Source of the DNA: Paragonimus skrjabini miyazakii
Lineage: Eukaryota > Platyhelminthes > Trematoda > Plagiorchiida > Troglotrematidae
NCBI GenBank assembly: GCA_014338405.1
Contig: JTDE01002278.1
Span: 22,080-86,079 of the forward strand
Direction of reading: 5' to 3'
Length of the DNA stretch: 64,000 nucleotides
Shown: piece by piece, positions 36,832 through 47,110 of the stretch
Numbering within the stretch: the stretch's first letter is position 1
How the letters are laid out: the number at the start of each line of letters is the position of its first letter
Translations under genes and position numbers: made by a program
The notes under the pieces: model-generated
The model's database searches: none
The model's input: the letters and a program-made list of their open reading frames with translations, nothing else
Told to the model about the DNA's origin: nothing

Positions 36832-36994
36832 TCGATTGCCAGACACCTCACGATAACAGGTCATTAGGTTGGCCTGCTTTGATCATGCAGTGTGTCTGCC
36901 CTGGAACTGATAACAGTCCTTGTTTTGTGTAAGCCCAATCGCTGATTGTTTCTATTGTTGTTGCTATCTGCATGTCCTATATATACCAATGTTT

Positions 36995-37044
36995 TACGTT
37001 CGTGACTGAAGAGAGTAAACGAAATGTTAACATCTCGCGACGTA
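36995..37044 (+). ncRNA. Hammerhead-ribozyme-like motif 1 of the second PLE
   Basis: Core CTGAAGA (37006-37012) and GAAA (37021-37024), then the palindromic TGTTAACA as a minimal stem III, with cleavage expected after C37034. Stem I pairs tcgtga (37000-37005) with tcgcga (37035-37040), then tacg (36995-36998) with cgta (37041-37044) around one bulged t. Stem II is only one good G-C pair. A very short stem III, sometimes working as a dimer, is known for PLE hammerheads. Confidence 0.55.
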
Positions 37045-37069
37045 TGTCTTCTATCGTTACTGGTCAACT

Positions 37070-37211
37070 ACTTAGATCATTCGAAATATTGTTACGTGAT
37101 CAGGACCCGATGCTGCTGGCCCTTAGCGAAGCCATATTGATCAGAACTCACCAGTCGGCGCTATGTGCACAAAAGTGGTTGAAGCAACCCATAGGGTTGC
37201 CGTGTTGGTGA
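37070..37211 (+). pseudogene. PLE C-terminal tail, separated from its GIY-YIG by inserted 3' sequence
   Basis: Reads FEILLRDQDPMLLALSEAIL then LIRTHQSALCAQKWLKQP and stops at 37209-37211. This matches the region that follows the endonuclease in PLE proteins (compare RILAMAGAIRIRL in the copy at 12900). Between it and the GIY-YIG part lie about 230 bp of 3'-UTR-like sequence with a hammerhead-like motif, so the tail is displaced. Confidence 0.65.
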
Positions 37212-37293
37212 TGACGTAACATGTGGTGTGACTGTATACGTGTCCGTTCCCTGTCTATCTCTATTTGTCATATATATATAACTCGCATGTTTT

Positions 37294-37345
37294 ACGTTTG
37301 TGACTGATGACAGTAAACGATATGTTAACATATCCCAATATATGT
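37294..37345 (+). ncRNA. Hammerhead-like motif 2, degraded
   Basis: A second copy of the same segment 299 bp downstream: CTGATGA (37304-37310), then GATA where GAAA is needed, then TGTTAACA and TAT at the cleavage site. Stem I pairing is lost. It keeps a perfect first core box where copy 1 has a variant one, which suggests that both come from one intact ancestor. Confidence 0.4.
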
Positions 37346-37385
37346 CTTCTTTCTGCATTTTTGAAGTTTAACCCTTTGTCTAGAC

Positions 37386-40300
37386 GTGAGTAGATGAAGA
37401 GCTCAACTGCATACATGCAACTCAAAGATCAAAATCTACTTGAATATGTTTTCGAAGCTACACCGGGTTACCAAAGGCAGTGAAAAAGTGACTGCTGGAA
37501 TTACGTGTTAGTACATTCTATTGACACTTCACACGACACTGTGAGTTATCCGTATACTCTTAATCGAATCTCATGTGCTGGAGGACTGAAAGTGGTTTAA
37601 TTTTATAACAGAAACCAGTGTGGTGGTTATATTGTTGACATATTGTACAAGAAGTGCAATGCAAGAAGTGTTTCTCTGTGGCGGCAAGTGACGATTTAAA
37701 ACGACCCGCTCGGCTTGTCAGCCTTGGAAACATCGGTGTGTTACAAGAAAATTATGTCTGTTTATTTTCGTGAATGAGTACAGATTTGACCACCATAAAC
37801 TGGTTAAGAAAGAGATAACGATCGGCATAGTAATATTTATTTTACGTTAAAAAATCAAACGAGGTTTTGAACAGAAAGAGTGGAAGGTGTCGGATACAGC
37901 AGAATACAGTAGAATGCTCGGCTAGTTGGATAATTCTTCTCGCGGCCTGTGAAGAATTTGAGTGTTGCAATTTGTCAAAACTACTAAAACCCTAACATGA
38001 CTACGAAGACTTTACTATAAATCAACAACAAAACTTAGTATGATCATTTTTTCACTTGTTCATTATGGCTTAGGTGAAGCGGTGTTGAATCGGTGGTCAA
38101 AGACTATTCATTTTGAATCACACATATAACGTCATTTATAGGCCAATATTGCTTAAAACTCAAAGTGACGGAGGGAAAGCCAAGTTTGTGTGAGGAATCC
38201 AACCCATGTCTTATTTTCCGCCGCACACATGTTTCACTTGAACTGAAGTAAATAAGCGGCCAACCACAAAGTAGGCTAATTAGTCTGGTGTTGTTAAGAC
38301 CACCTTTACCCTGATTCGGAAAACCAAGACAGGCTTACTGCAACGGTTACATCCTTTTGTGCAGACAGAGAATTGTGATGAATTATTAACAACACCCTCA
38401 ATAAACCTGAACATTTTTCACTCGGCTGCATGCTGTGACCACACAGAACAACGCAGCTACTTCAGCTGCATCTGGTCTAAAATAAATGCCTAGCGATCGG
38501 TGAGGCTTAGCTCTGGTTGACTTACATACTGATACTTTTTGGTCGGGTGTTTTATTTCTTTTCACATCTGTCTTACCTTCAAATGCGTGTTACCGCAGGT
38601 TCATGTGAACGAATAGATGGAGGGCCTTTCTGAAATTATCGAATCGGGCCTACTGACTGATGACAAACTCACAATCAGATACAGCTCAGTAGCGTTACAG
38701 GTTCAACGTAAACCTACGTCAAGACTATATTTCAGCCTCATCATTAGGTTCTTGTCTTTATGGGGCAATCTAATGAACACTGTCTTAACTATCGTATGCC
38801 GTGCTCCCTCGTGAACGCGTAAGTGGCTGTGACGCTTCAGGAACACGTACGAAAAGTCATTTGAAGGCAACACATCGTTCAGTAATCCTAATTCTTCCTC
38901 TATCGGTTCAACCTTGCATAGCTGTTGTGTTCCGGACGGCCTTTTAATTAGACAGCACTTTTGCTACGCAAATGAGGAGCCGATCCACGAGGGTCTCCGG
39001 TACAACCAACAACTCGTCCTTCCGTTAGATAATCCGGAAATTAACAGGTCATAAAAAGTCGTTAACGTATCGATCTCAGACAAACATTTTAAATGAATGT
39101 TGACACGGTAAAACGTGCACATCAAATTTAGTACCATTAAAGTCAAACGGATTGGGTGTCTCGTTTGGTATTTATTTCTAATAAATTCATTGAGGACATG
39201 ACAACTTTACGAGCAAGTTGCATTACTGGACGCTTCAGACACCTCAGGGACGTTTTGATCGATATCTTACTAAAGAATAAACAAAAGTCACGTGAAGCCT
39301 GCCGTGGTTGGGTCAACTTGCTCTGCCTCTGAGCCGAGTGACTGAATCCGTTGCCCATTCAGTGGGGATGAGAGTGGTGTGCATAAAGAATGTTTGTCAA
39401 AGGTTACTTCTCTCCACATCACGGTGCAGGCAGGGTTTTTCATCCTTGTGATTGACGCATGAGTGTTGAGTGTAAATGATCTATATGGAATGAGTTACAC
39501 TTCGTCGGAAGATCTGCAAGTCACTGTTCGTCAGTAGCGACTATTATCCGTATATCACTTATAGGAAACATCTTGTCTGATTACTTCTGAGGCTTCTTGT
39601 TCAAACTTTATCACCACAGTATAAGTTGGTGATGAGCTGCCGATAGTCGGTCGACCTGTTTATAGCCATCTTGGTTTCCTCACCCCGACCTCTTCGTATT
39701 CCCCACAAAAACCACCTGACTCTGAAGTGCTTTTGTCACTAGCCTGATGTCTCAGTCATTCATCCACAGCTTTGTAGCCTACTCCAGAGTCTCTTCATTA
39801 AATACCACATCAAAGACATCACCGGTCGTAACTGAAACGAACCGAAGCTACTGTCAAACGATGTTGTCCATCACGGAGTTAACGATATCAGTTTTCGGAC
39901 GTTTCAGGAGATGCCACCGCTCTCCTTCTCACTAGTGAGGATGTTTTGGTTATTTCTACGTTTTCTACTGAGATCACATTTGTGTGAAGATGGACGCCAG
40001 CTCATTCCGTCACCAGTCTCTCATGGTAATTCTGCCTTCCCTATCAAACATATTACCAAGTGAAAGTCACTGAACTGTTATGCTGTTAACGGTGGAGTCG
40101 ACTTATTTTCGGCTAGTCAACCAACCCCACAAGCAATATAGATGGACCGACTTGTTAAAAAATGTGTTGCGTAATCAGCTGGGTGTCACCTAGATGATGA
40201 GCACACATTCAGTAAATTCATGAAGTAGCTCGCCATTAGTCACTTACAGTCATAGAACGGGTGGTCACCTGGCCGACACACACAAGCGGTGTGTTGGTGT

Positions 40301-41330
40301 CATTGATTCAGTGAGAAAATAGTCGCCTTATGTTCGAACATAGCTTTCTTTTAGTAGACTGTTTGGTACTCAAATAGCTGTTCAAGTATATTTCACGAAA
40401 GGTTTACTTGGTGGCTCCATTAAGAAAGTTGACGTGTATGTTTTGAGGAGGTATTTACCGTAACAGTACTGTTACTGTGAATTTCACGCTGTCACTTAGG
40501 TCGGACTAGATAATTTCCAGTAGACCCCACTATAACGCTACTAACGGGGTGGTGCTAACAGACGTGTGTTACGAAGTTATATAGCAGCTGTATACAATTT
40601 CGTGCAACGTTCTTCGAAACAGTGCTACATCTCTTCACGTCTGTCCGTTCTGATCTGGGAATAGAATTTATAATTATGAGTACAGTGTGTTATTTGAATT
40701 TTTCAGCTTACACATCATATATATTGGCTATCAGACATGCCGTGTGTCACGTGCGCTGCAGGCTGCTAGATTGAACAAATTTAGACAGAAGCAGTCTTGA
40801 TAGTCATGTTTCAGTCCAGCTGAAAAGCCACTTGTGTCCATGAGTCAGGTGCTTATTTAGATGCAAGCGGTGTATGTACCCCCTACAGAACATTGGTTAG
40901 ACGGCAATTAATCGCTCGATTACATGAAAGGTGAACAGCGCTGAGGTACGACTGAACATGCTTTGAACTGTACAACCGTGAATGAATATAACCAAATACT
41001 AATGGATTAGATATCACCCCCACTGTGGTCAGAAAAAATAATTACAGGCCATCGTCAAAATCCTGAAAGTCCCTTTAGCTTCGGACCTTCTAGAGTGATT
41101 CTGATTACTATCAGAACACTGTATCTCACTGAAACCGTAGTTGACATTGTGCATATGTTTGTATATATTCATACCAGGAATGATGAACATAGCCAAACAA
41201 CATAGAAAATGATTCAGTGAGACAGTTTTTCTTCCTTTATGTGTGCCTGCACGTTTAGGTAGAATGAGGAAACCCAGACAGAGCTCTCGCTAAATTCTGA
41301 TTGGTGAGTTTTATTGGAGTAGTGTTGCAA
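37386..41330. other. Unassigned DNA upstream of the second receptor
   Basis: About 4 kb with no recognised gene, transposon motif or family A-C repeat. Frames are short; 38617-38814 and 39143-39358 lack motifs. A pyrimidine tract ending cacgtttag near 41259 could be an acceptor for an upstream exon of the receptor. Confidence 0.45.
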
Positions 41331-41436
41331 CGTGTTCACGGTTGTTTCTGATAAGGCCGCTGATTGTCAGGACACTGGTAAGGCACAAACACACTTTCAA
41401 TATAGAATACGTCGTATTTTTGGCCTCTGTATTTTT

Positions 41437-42372
41437 ATGAGTGGTCTTCTAATAATTTGTCGGTGTATTTACGCAATTGGAATACTGGAAAATATTTTTA
41501 TGTTCATCATACTGTTGATTAATGGATTCCCTTCATTGGTGACAAATTCACTGTTCCAGATTCAATGTCTTATCGATTTGATGGTAATTGTTGTTACCTT
41601 AATAGGTGGATTACAGCCTCGTGTTCCTTTCGTCCCCACTCCTCTGATCGGTTTGTTAGTGTGCCACTTTTGGTACTCCCAAACATTGTACTGGTTATTT
41701 GTTATTATAAGCGAACTTAATCTTGTTGCCATATCGTTAGATCGAATGTTCGCTGTCGTACGGCCTCTTGTTTACCAGCGTAATTCTAAACTGTTTTGCA
41801 TCATATTCTATACATTTTCCTGCCTTTATTCCACCGTGCTAGTGGCTCCTCAAACAATCGAGTTACAATTCAATGGCACCTACTGTAACTATCATCGAAA
41901 ATCTGCGTTGCATTTGCATACTTTTGGTGCAGTCTATCGTTATTTGTGGACCATTTTCTCCTATATCCTTCCATTCTCTGTGATAGTCATTGCGCATGTA
42001 AGCGTGATAATTCTACTTCGGCGCTCCACTCTAAGAAGGACAACAGAAGAGGTGGGTGACCGAACTACCGGTGATGTTCGCTCCATGCGAATGAAACGCA
42101 CAATGTCAACATTGTACAAGACAACCGCCGGGAAGGCGGCGTTATTCCTTGCTTCAAGAACCTTTGATGTGGTTCGCTTCCATCTAACGTTGAAAACCAC
42201 GGATGGATTCGAATTTGGCAGTTGGATGCATTCCTTAGGCCTGAGACTGACAACTATGGGCAGTTGTTCCAATCCCATTCTGTTAAATCTGACAGTGCCA
42301 TTTCTAAATGACTATTGGAGAGCAGGATTCAAGCGATGCAAAAGGTTAGCGAGATATTTAGTACTAACATAA
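41437..42372 (+). CDS. Second orphan rhodopsin-like 7TM receptor, TM6 degenerate
   Basis: From the ATG at 41437 it has 311 residues; the frame stays open upstream to 41332 (GTG), so a spliced 5' exon is possible. Visible: TM1 about 11-31 (GILEN), TM2 37-56 with Asp47, Cys76 at the top of TM3, DRM at 102-104 in place of DRY, TM4 118-137, Cys150 in loop 2 beside an NGT glycosylation site, TM5 166-193 with Pro179, and TM7 with NPILL (279-283) in place of NPxxY. Loop 3 is long and basic. TM6 is expected at 222-250 but the sequence there (TAGKAALFLASRTFDVVRFH) is short and charged, with no CWxP. Compensating frameshifts, an error or real divergence could explain it. Ligand unknown. Confidence 0.82.
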   Translation: MSGLLIICRCIYAIGILENIFMFIILLINGFPSLVTNSLFQIQCLIDLMVIVVTLIGGLQPRVPFVPTPLIGLLVCHFWYSQTLYWLFVIISELNLVAISLDRMFAVVRPLVYQRNSKLFCIIFYTFSCLYSTVLVAPQTIELQFNGTYCNYHRKSALHLHTFGAVYRYLWTIFSYILPFSVIVIAHVSVIILLRRSTLRRTTEEVGDRTTGDVRSMRMKRTMSTLYKTTAGKAALFLASRTFDVVRFHLTLKTTDGFEFGSWMHSLGLRLTTMGSCSNPILLNLTVPFLNDYWRAGFKRCKRLARYLVLT

Positions 42373-43576
42373 AACCAGTTTCTCTAGTATGAACAGTCAT
42401 TATGTGCCAACAACACAGAAACAGTAGCAAGTATTTTGTTAGGAGGTTCCTCATCCGATGACATTTTCAGGGGAGGTAAATTTCAACAATGTATCGTAGT
42501 GGTAGCTTCAGTTGAAAAATTATATGCTTAGTCAATTTACTAAACAATCAGTTTTGCTATGGGCTCTAAATGAACGACGTGATAACTACGTAGATTTACT
42601 TAACTTCAGTTTCCTACGCTTATAGTGTAGGTCCGATAAGTCAATATTGCCACATAACTCACCCGGCCCCGAGTTGCTATTACAAATTATGGTATAGAAA
42701 TGCGCAACTGATAGTTTATGTTAGCCAATAATTATCAGTTATGAGTGACGTTTAATGTATACTAATTAAACTCACTTACTGCTTAACAGTGATAAACGGT
42801 CGGTCAACAAGGTTAAGTTCCCTGATTTCAATTTGAAGAAAAATCCCAATCGTGGTGTCCTTGGGTGAAGCTAACACGATAGTAATGTGTCTCCTTCCAA
42901 AACGATCTGCCATTCCGAGCATTACATACCAGCGAATATGTATAGATGTTCGATTATCATAATTCGGTCATGCATGGTATGATTTCAATGACACCTTGGT
43001 CATCAAAGTTGCCTCACAAAAGCGTGATCAGAGTTCTAAACCCGGCCGATTATCTCTAACAAGTTTGAAACACGTGGATAATGCTTCTTTTTGGAAATGT
43101 CATCTGAGAAACCTACGGAAATGCGAATATTTTTGAGTGACGTTCACCATATCCTTTACTACTTTCGAATAAACGTTAGGGATCATTCACTAGTTCCCCC
43201 GATGTCTGAAAAGATAAATCTGGCACTGCTTTTTTTCAAAGGCGGATGAAAGGGTAGCTCACTAGGTTATACACCGACAGCTTTGTGTTCGGTGAACACA
43301 AGGAGGTTGGGAAAACTTCAGCAGATTCAAGTTGAAGGACACTGCAAAGCAAACATCATAGACACGGGCACAAGCATATGAAAGATAATACCACTAAACT
43401 CGTCCATCTCTGTGTGTCGGTCTGTAATTGTGTTCAATCTGCGGAAAGTAATTCAGCGACTTCAGCAGATTGGGAGAAGTACGGCGGAAATGCAAATTTG
43501 AAATTTTTTAAATGTTGCGTCTTCCTGACATCTTCGAAACGGCTCTGACTCTAAGTGCTGTCTCATACCGGGTCCA
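42373..43576. other. Unassigned DNA between the second receptor and a LINE
   Basis: No clear polyadenylation signal close to the receptor stop; AATAAA near 43168 is the first canonical one noticed. The last few hundred bases may already be 5' LINE sequence. Confidence 0.4.
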
Positions 43577-44020
43577 TTGAAAGTTATTGTTCACGCCGCA
43601 GCTGATTTCGAGAAGCTAATGACGCCTCAACAAGCCAGCCACAACAGGGCTGAAAATTCCATTAGGATACGCCCTGACCGAGACAATTACACACACCCAC
43701 AGTCGTTGTCTGGGGCCGAAGTGGTTGATGAACGTAGGCGTGGGAGAATTATTAAGCGCAATGTGCCGGCTGACGAAAGCGTTGATACTGTCGCTCAAAC
43801 AGTGCCCGATCCAGACAAGCGGCGATTCGTAGCACCAATCATTGGTCAGTCTGACCTAACAGTTACCGACTCAAATCGTCTGTCCTCGCCACTGTATGTA
43901 GCCTCGATGAGTACACTTCGACTTCTGAGAGTACTCTTTTCAACAGAAGAAATGACGAAACGGTTGCCTGTTGAGATTAGGCATCACTACGACAGATATG
44001 TAAACGTCAGATCAGAGTGA
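43577..44020 (+). pseudogene. LINE ORF1-like fragment
   Basis: A 147-codon frame (TTG or similar start is given by the open stretch, not by evidence) with ENSIRIRPDRDN, a basic DERRRGRIIKRNVPADES segment and a C-terminal LPVEIRHHYDRYVNVRSE. In CR1-like elements ORF1 encodes an RNA-binding protein with an RRM-like part after such a basic stretch. It lies directly upstream of the endonuclease, which supports the assignment. The N-terminal part is missing. Confidence 0.5.
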
Positions 44021-44279
44021 AGATAACTATCTCTCAACATAAAACCTAGCTCTATTGCTTCTAATATCTTCCCGGATGACCTTGATGCAGATGTCAAATC
44101 CGGTCCGGGAGGTCAAGAAAACCCCGACACGTTGTCCTTCTAATAGGAGATGGCGCCCTCAAAGTACACTACAACATACGGACCCAGCACTTCTCACTCG
44201 ATGAGTCACCTTAAGAAGATTCATCTGTTAAGCTTAATGTAGACAGTGAAACTGCTTGTTGATGTGGTTTTTATACATA

Positions 44280-44990
44280 CGTGGCTACACTCTTTAACAG
44301 ACTGGATGAGCTTCGTAGCCTCTGTTCCCGACGAAACGCATTTCTGATAAATATCACATAGAAGTTATGTAAGAAGGAAGTGCGGCATGGCGAATTGCTT
44401 AACCCTGGCGTGACAGAGTTCCGTAGTGTTAGGGAAATCGGTAAAGAAGGTAACACAGCTCTTTAGTTGGACTCACAACTAATTGCCCCCCAATAATTCT
44501 TAACAGATTCCCACTGGATCTTCCGGAAGCAATCTGGCAAGTAGTTAACGTCACTCAAAATGTCACTTTTTTGAATGATGTTATTTACAGCTCGCCCTCT
44601 GCGCACAGATATGCCGACCTAGCCTTGCACAATGCTCCGTATGGAATACCATCGTTAGGTTATGCTCAAACTTTGATAATGGGTAAATTTAATCACCTGG
44701 TAGCTAGACTTCACAAGCCATTCAGTCGATCTAGTAACGCGTACCTCCGCCGGAGATTTCCTTGGTACGGTAATGGAAATTACACTATTCCAGCATGTCA
44801 AGGACCATACGAGGTGGCGAGTAGCTCAACCGCCATCTTCCTTTGTTTATAATCTTACCAAAGAAATAGACGTGATAAGCAGTCTAAATATCACAACTCC
44901 AATTGGTCGTAGTGATCACGGGACAATTAAATTCAGCTATCTACGTGGAACCAGACAATATGCCTCCCAAAATATGAGCCCAAAGGCCTA
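44280..44990 (+). pseudogene. LINE endonuclease remnant
   Basis: SLFNRLDELRSLCSRRNA (about 44290) is the usual start of a LINE apurinic/apyrimidinic endonuclease. After a damaged middle, KEIDVISSLNITTPIGRSDH and FSYLRGTRQ (about 44860-44955) form its end; the SDH triplet with the catalytic His is kept. At least three frames are used. It would nick the target DNA for first-strand priming if intact. Confidence 0.75.
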
Positions 44991-45589
44991 GTACAAGGTA
45001 AATTTTGCAGGAATGAAGACACAGCTTAACTGGTTTGAATGGCCAGGCTCTTTCACTACACCCAGCCTGGATGATCATTGGCAGCTCATCGTGGTGGGAA
45101 CCTCTGGCGCCTCTTACAAAAATGTTCTATTACGGTGTCCCCGATCCAGTAAAAAGCCTAGAAGCTTAAGGAATGAAACCAAACACCCGATTATACTGAA
45201 GCGCTCAGCATGGAACAGGTATCAACTAAAACAAACAGGACTTGTGTGTGTTGAGTATGTCATGTGGCGCAAACGTTCCACGGCCGTTATAAGACAGAAT
45301 CGATTTCGCTATCAACACAATCTTGCTGAAAAGCAGAATGTGAATCCTAAACTTTTCTACAGCGAAGTCGCAGCATACACAAGGTGTAAGACTGGCGCTG
45401 TCAACTGCAAACCCCTGGTGGATTTATCAATGTAGATGCAAAGACGGACAACACTTTGGGTGAGCAGTACATGTGTATAGCTACAAATCACGATCAACTT
45501 TTGAGCGCACAGGCAGCAACCTGACTGAATTATCTCAGATTTCAGTACCACAACTTACAGTCAATTAAGAAAACCTACTAAAACACACA

Positions 45590-46380
45590 TCAGCTGGCCC
45601 ACACCTGATATCCCGGTCTAGACTTGATATTCCGCAGAATTAGCAGAATCGCTTACAGCACTATACAATCGCTTCTTGTCAACCGGCCGCTTTCTGAAAG
45701 CCTGGAAACAGTTCACATTCACACCAATCTCCAAAGGTGGGCACACAGACGATCCAGCAAACTATCGACCAGTAAGGTTGATTTCGGTGGCCTCTGAAGC
45801 AATGGAGAGCTTACTAGGTAACTCTCTCCGGCATAAGGTTGAAGACTTTCAACTCATCACCAAGGAGCAACATAGCTTTCGAAGGGGATACTCATCCGTC
45901 ACGATCCTGCTGGTTGTTCGTGATATTTGGACGAAGGCTGCCGACCCGGAACTAACTATAGATGTGGTTAATATTGACTTTTCCAAAGTCTGACAAGGTT
46001 GATCATTCCATCTTGTTAGGGAAACCTAATTGGTGAGCGATTACTCACTTGGCTAGAGGATTATCTGACTGAATGTACGTTCGACGTCAAGATGACTGGT
46101 CAGCTGTCAGGGTGGCTCCTAGCCAACATCAGCGTTCCACAAGGATCAATTTTAGGACCACTGTTATTCTATCTCTTCGCTCTTGAACTACCCAGTCTAG
46201 TCAAGTCGCCGATGTAGCTGTACGCTAACAATTCAAAGCTCTTGCGAGTTCTAGAGTATCTGGAAGATGTGGTGACCTTACAAGACGATCTAAATTGCCT
46301 CAGTCAGTGGTCCACAGAAAATAATTAGCCTTTCATTGTCAACATGCTTAAAGTCTTACACGTTAACCATCAACATTGTA
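45590..46380 (+). pseudogene. LINE reverse transcriptase remnant with mutated active site
   Basis: The frame at 45676-45993 reads ISKGGHTDDPANYRPVRLIS, KVEDFQLITKEQHSFRRGYS and DVVNIDFSKV, followed in another frame by LLTWLEDYL, GQLSGWL and SVPQGSILGPLLFYLFA. The catalytic box, YADD in the family, reads YANN here, preceded by a stop. QDDLNCLSQWSTENN follows. Both Asp residues are lost to Asn, so activity is gone even apart from the stops. Confidence 0.85.
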
Positions 46381-46840
46381 CGGACTGTTACCTTGGCGCA
46401 CAAAGCCACTAGTGTCAGCAAATGAGCAAGACCTAGGGACCATAGTGGCAAACAGTTTGAGTTTGTTCACAATTCGTGCTGCTATGACTAAAAAAGCACA
46501 AATAACGCTAAACCTTATCGGAAGAATATGTTTGAACTTCCACCCTGATATGTTTCTTACTTTGTTAACCTCCATACTCCACCCACACCCAGAAGTGAAC
46601 ACACAACCCTGTTGTGTCGTTCTTATTTTAAGAAAGATTTGCTACTTATTGAACATGTTCAGATATAGGCCACTAGAAGAACTATGGAACTCAGAGAAAT
46701 CCCCTACCCGAAAAGACTGGCAGAATTAGGTCAATACTCAATTAATTACAGATATCTCAGGAGGAGACCCAATTCTTATCTACAAAATACTTTACACACC
46801 ACGTCATCCGTTAGCACATCTCCTCAAACTAAATAAGAAT
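46376..46840 (+). pseudogene. LINE ORF2 C-terminal remnant
   Basis: A 117-codon frame with KPLVSANEQDLGTIVANSLS is the usual segment after RT (DLGI-type), then TKKAQITLNLIGRIC. Later, RGDLILIYKILYT and HPLAHLLKLN in another frame match the end of CR1-like ORF2. The minus-strand frame here is a shadow. Confidence 0.65.
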
Positions 46841-46914
46841 GATTACTAATGAGTAGTCGGGGATTTGGTTAATTTCAAGTTGAACATCACCCACAAGTGA
46901 TCGCAGCTGTTGCA

Positions 46915-47110
46915 TTCCCATAGACTATCCAGTCGGCCCCTTTCGAAAAGAAGCACTAGACTCGAGTTTCGCTCTCATTAGAGCTCGTCAGTAGTGCATA
47001 TCATCGCCACTGCCGGGACTTGAACCACGGACATGCTGTTCATGAGGCAACCGTGTTTACCACTGCGCCATTGACCTCACGTTAGGCACGACTAAATTAT
47101 CATATGTGAA
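46915..47110 (-). repeat. tRNA-derived short repeat family B, best copy
   Basis: On the minus strand the A box TGGCGCAGTGG (47060-47070) and B box GTTCAAGTC (47017-47025) both match the RNA polymerase III consensus at tRNA spacing. Acceptor pairing is not clear, so it is a SINE-like repeat rather than a tRNA gene. Other copies: 23385, 33380, 57375, all in the same orientation. It directly follows the LINE remnant. Confidence 0.8.

Larger units (their letters stand above)
35480..37385 (+). mobile_element. Penelope-like element, RT plus GIY-YIG, decayed
   Basis: Plus-strand order: RT motif block ALKIHRVGAPLRPIV (about 35500), STDVDSLFTNVSLRETVELL (about 35700), ADGVAMGSPLGSALTDILLG (about 35880), YVDD (35988-35999), FLDVLITRCGDGT (about 36105), FAPIAYKKGIVKTLF (about 36215), GIY-YIG domain (36600-36835), tail with ALSEAILIRTHQSALCAQKW (about 37120-37190), then an AT-rich 3' part. 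A 5' part is missing. Several frameshifts. It is a different family from the PLE at 12070. A copy of the hammerhead-bearing 3' region is inserted within the C-terminal coding part. Confidence 0.9.
43577..46840 (+). mobile_element. CR1-like non-LTR retrotransposon, broken
   Basis: An ORF1-like piece (43577-44020) is followed by ORF2 fragments: apurinic-type endonuclease (about 44280-44950), linker (45013-45435), reverse transcriptase (about 45600-46380) and post-RT tail (46376-46840). Order and motifs match CR1/Jockey-type LINEs. Stops and frameshifts interrupt ORF2 many times, and the RT active site is mutated. No target-site duplication was identified. Confidence 0.88.

Noticed and set aside
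37261..37290. AT dinucleotide run as a functional promoter
   Set aside because: It belongs to the PLE 3' region and has no gene directly downstream.
41961..42278. Minus-strand frame inside the second receptor
   Set aside because: Shadow of the receptor frame; no motif.
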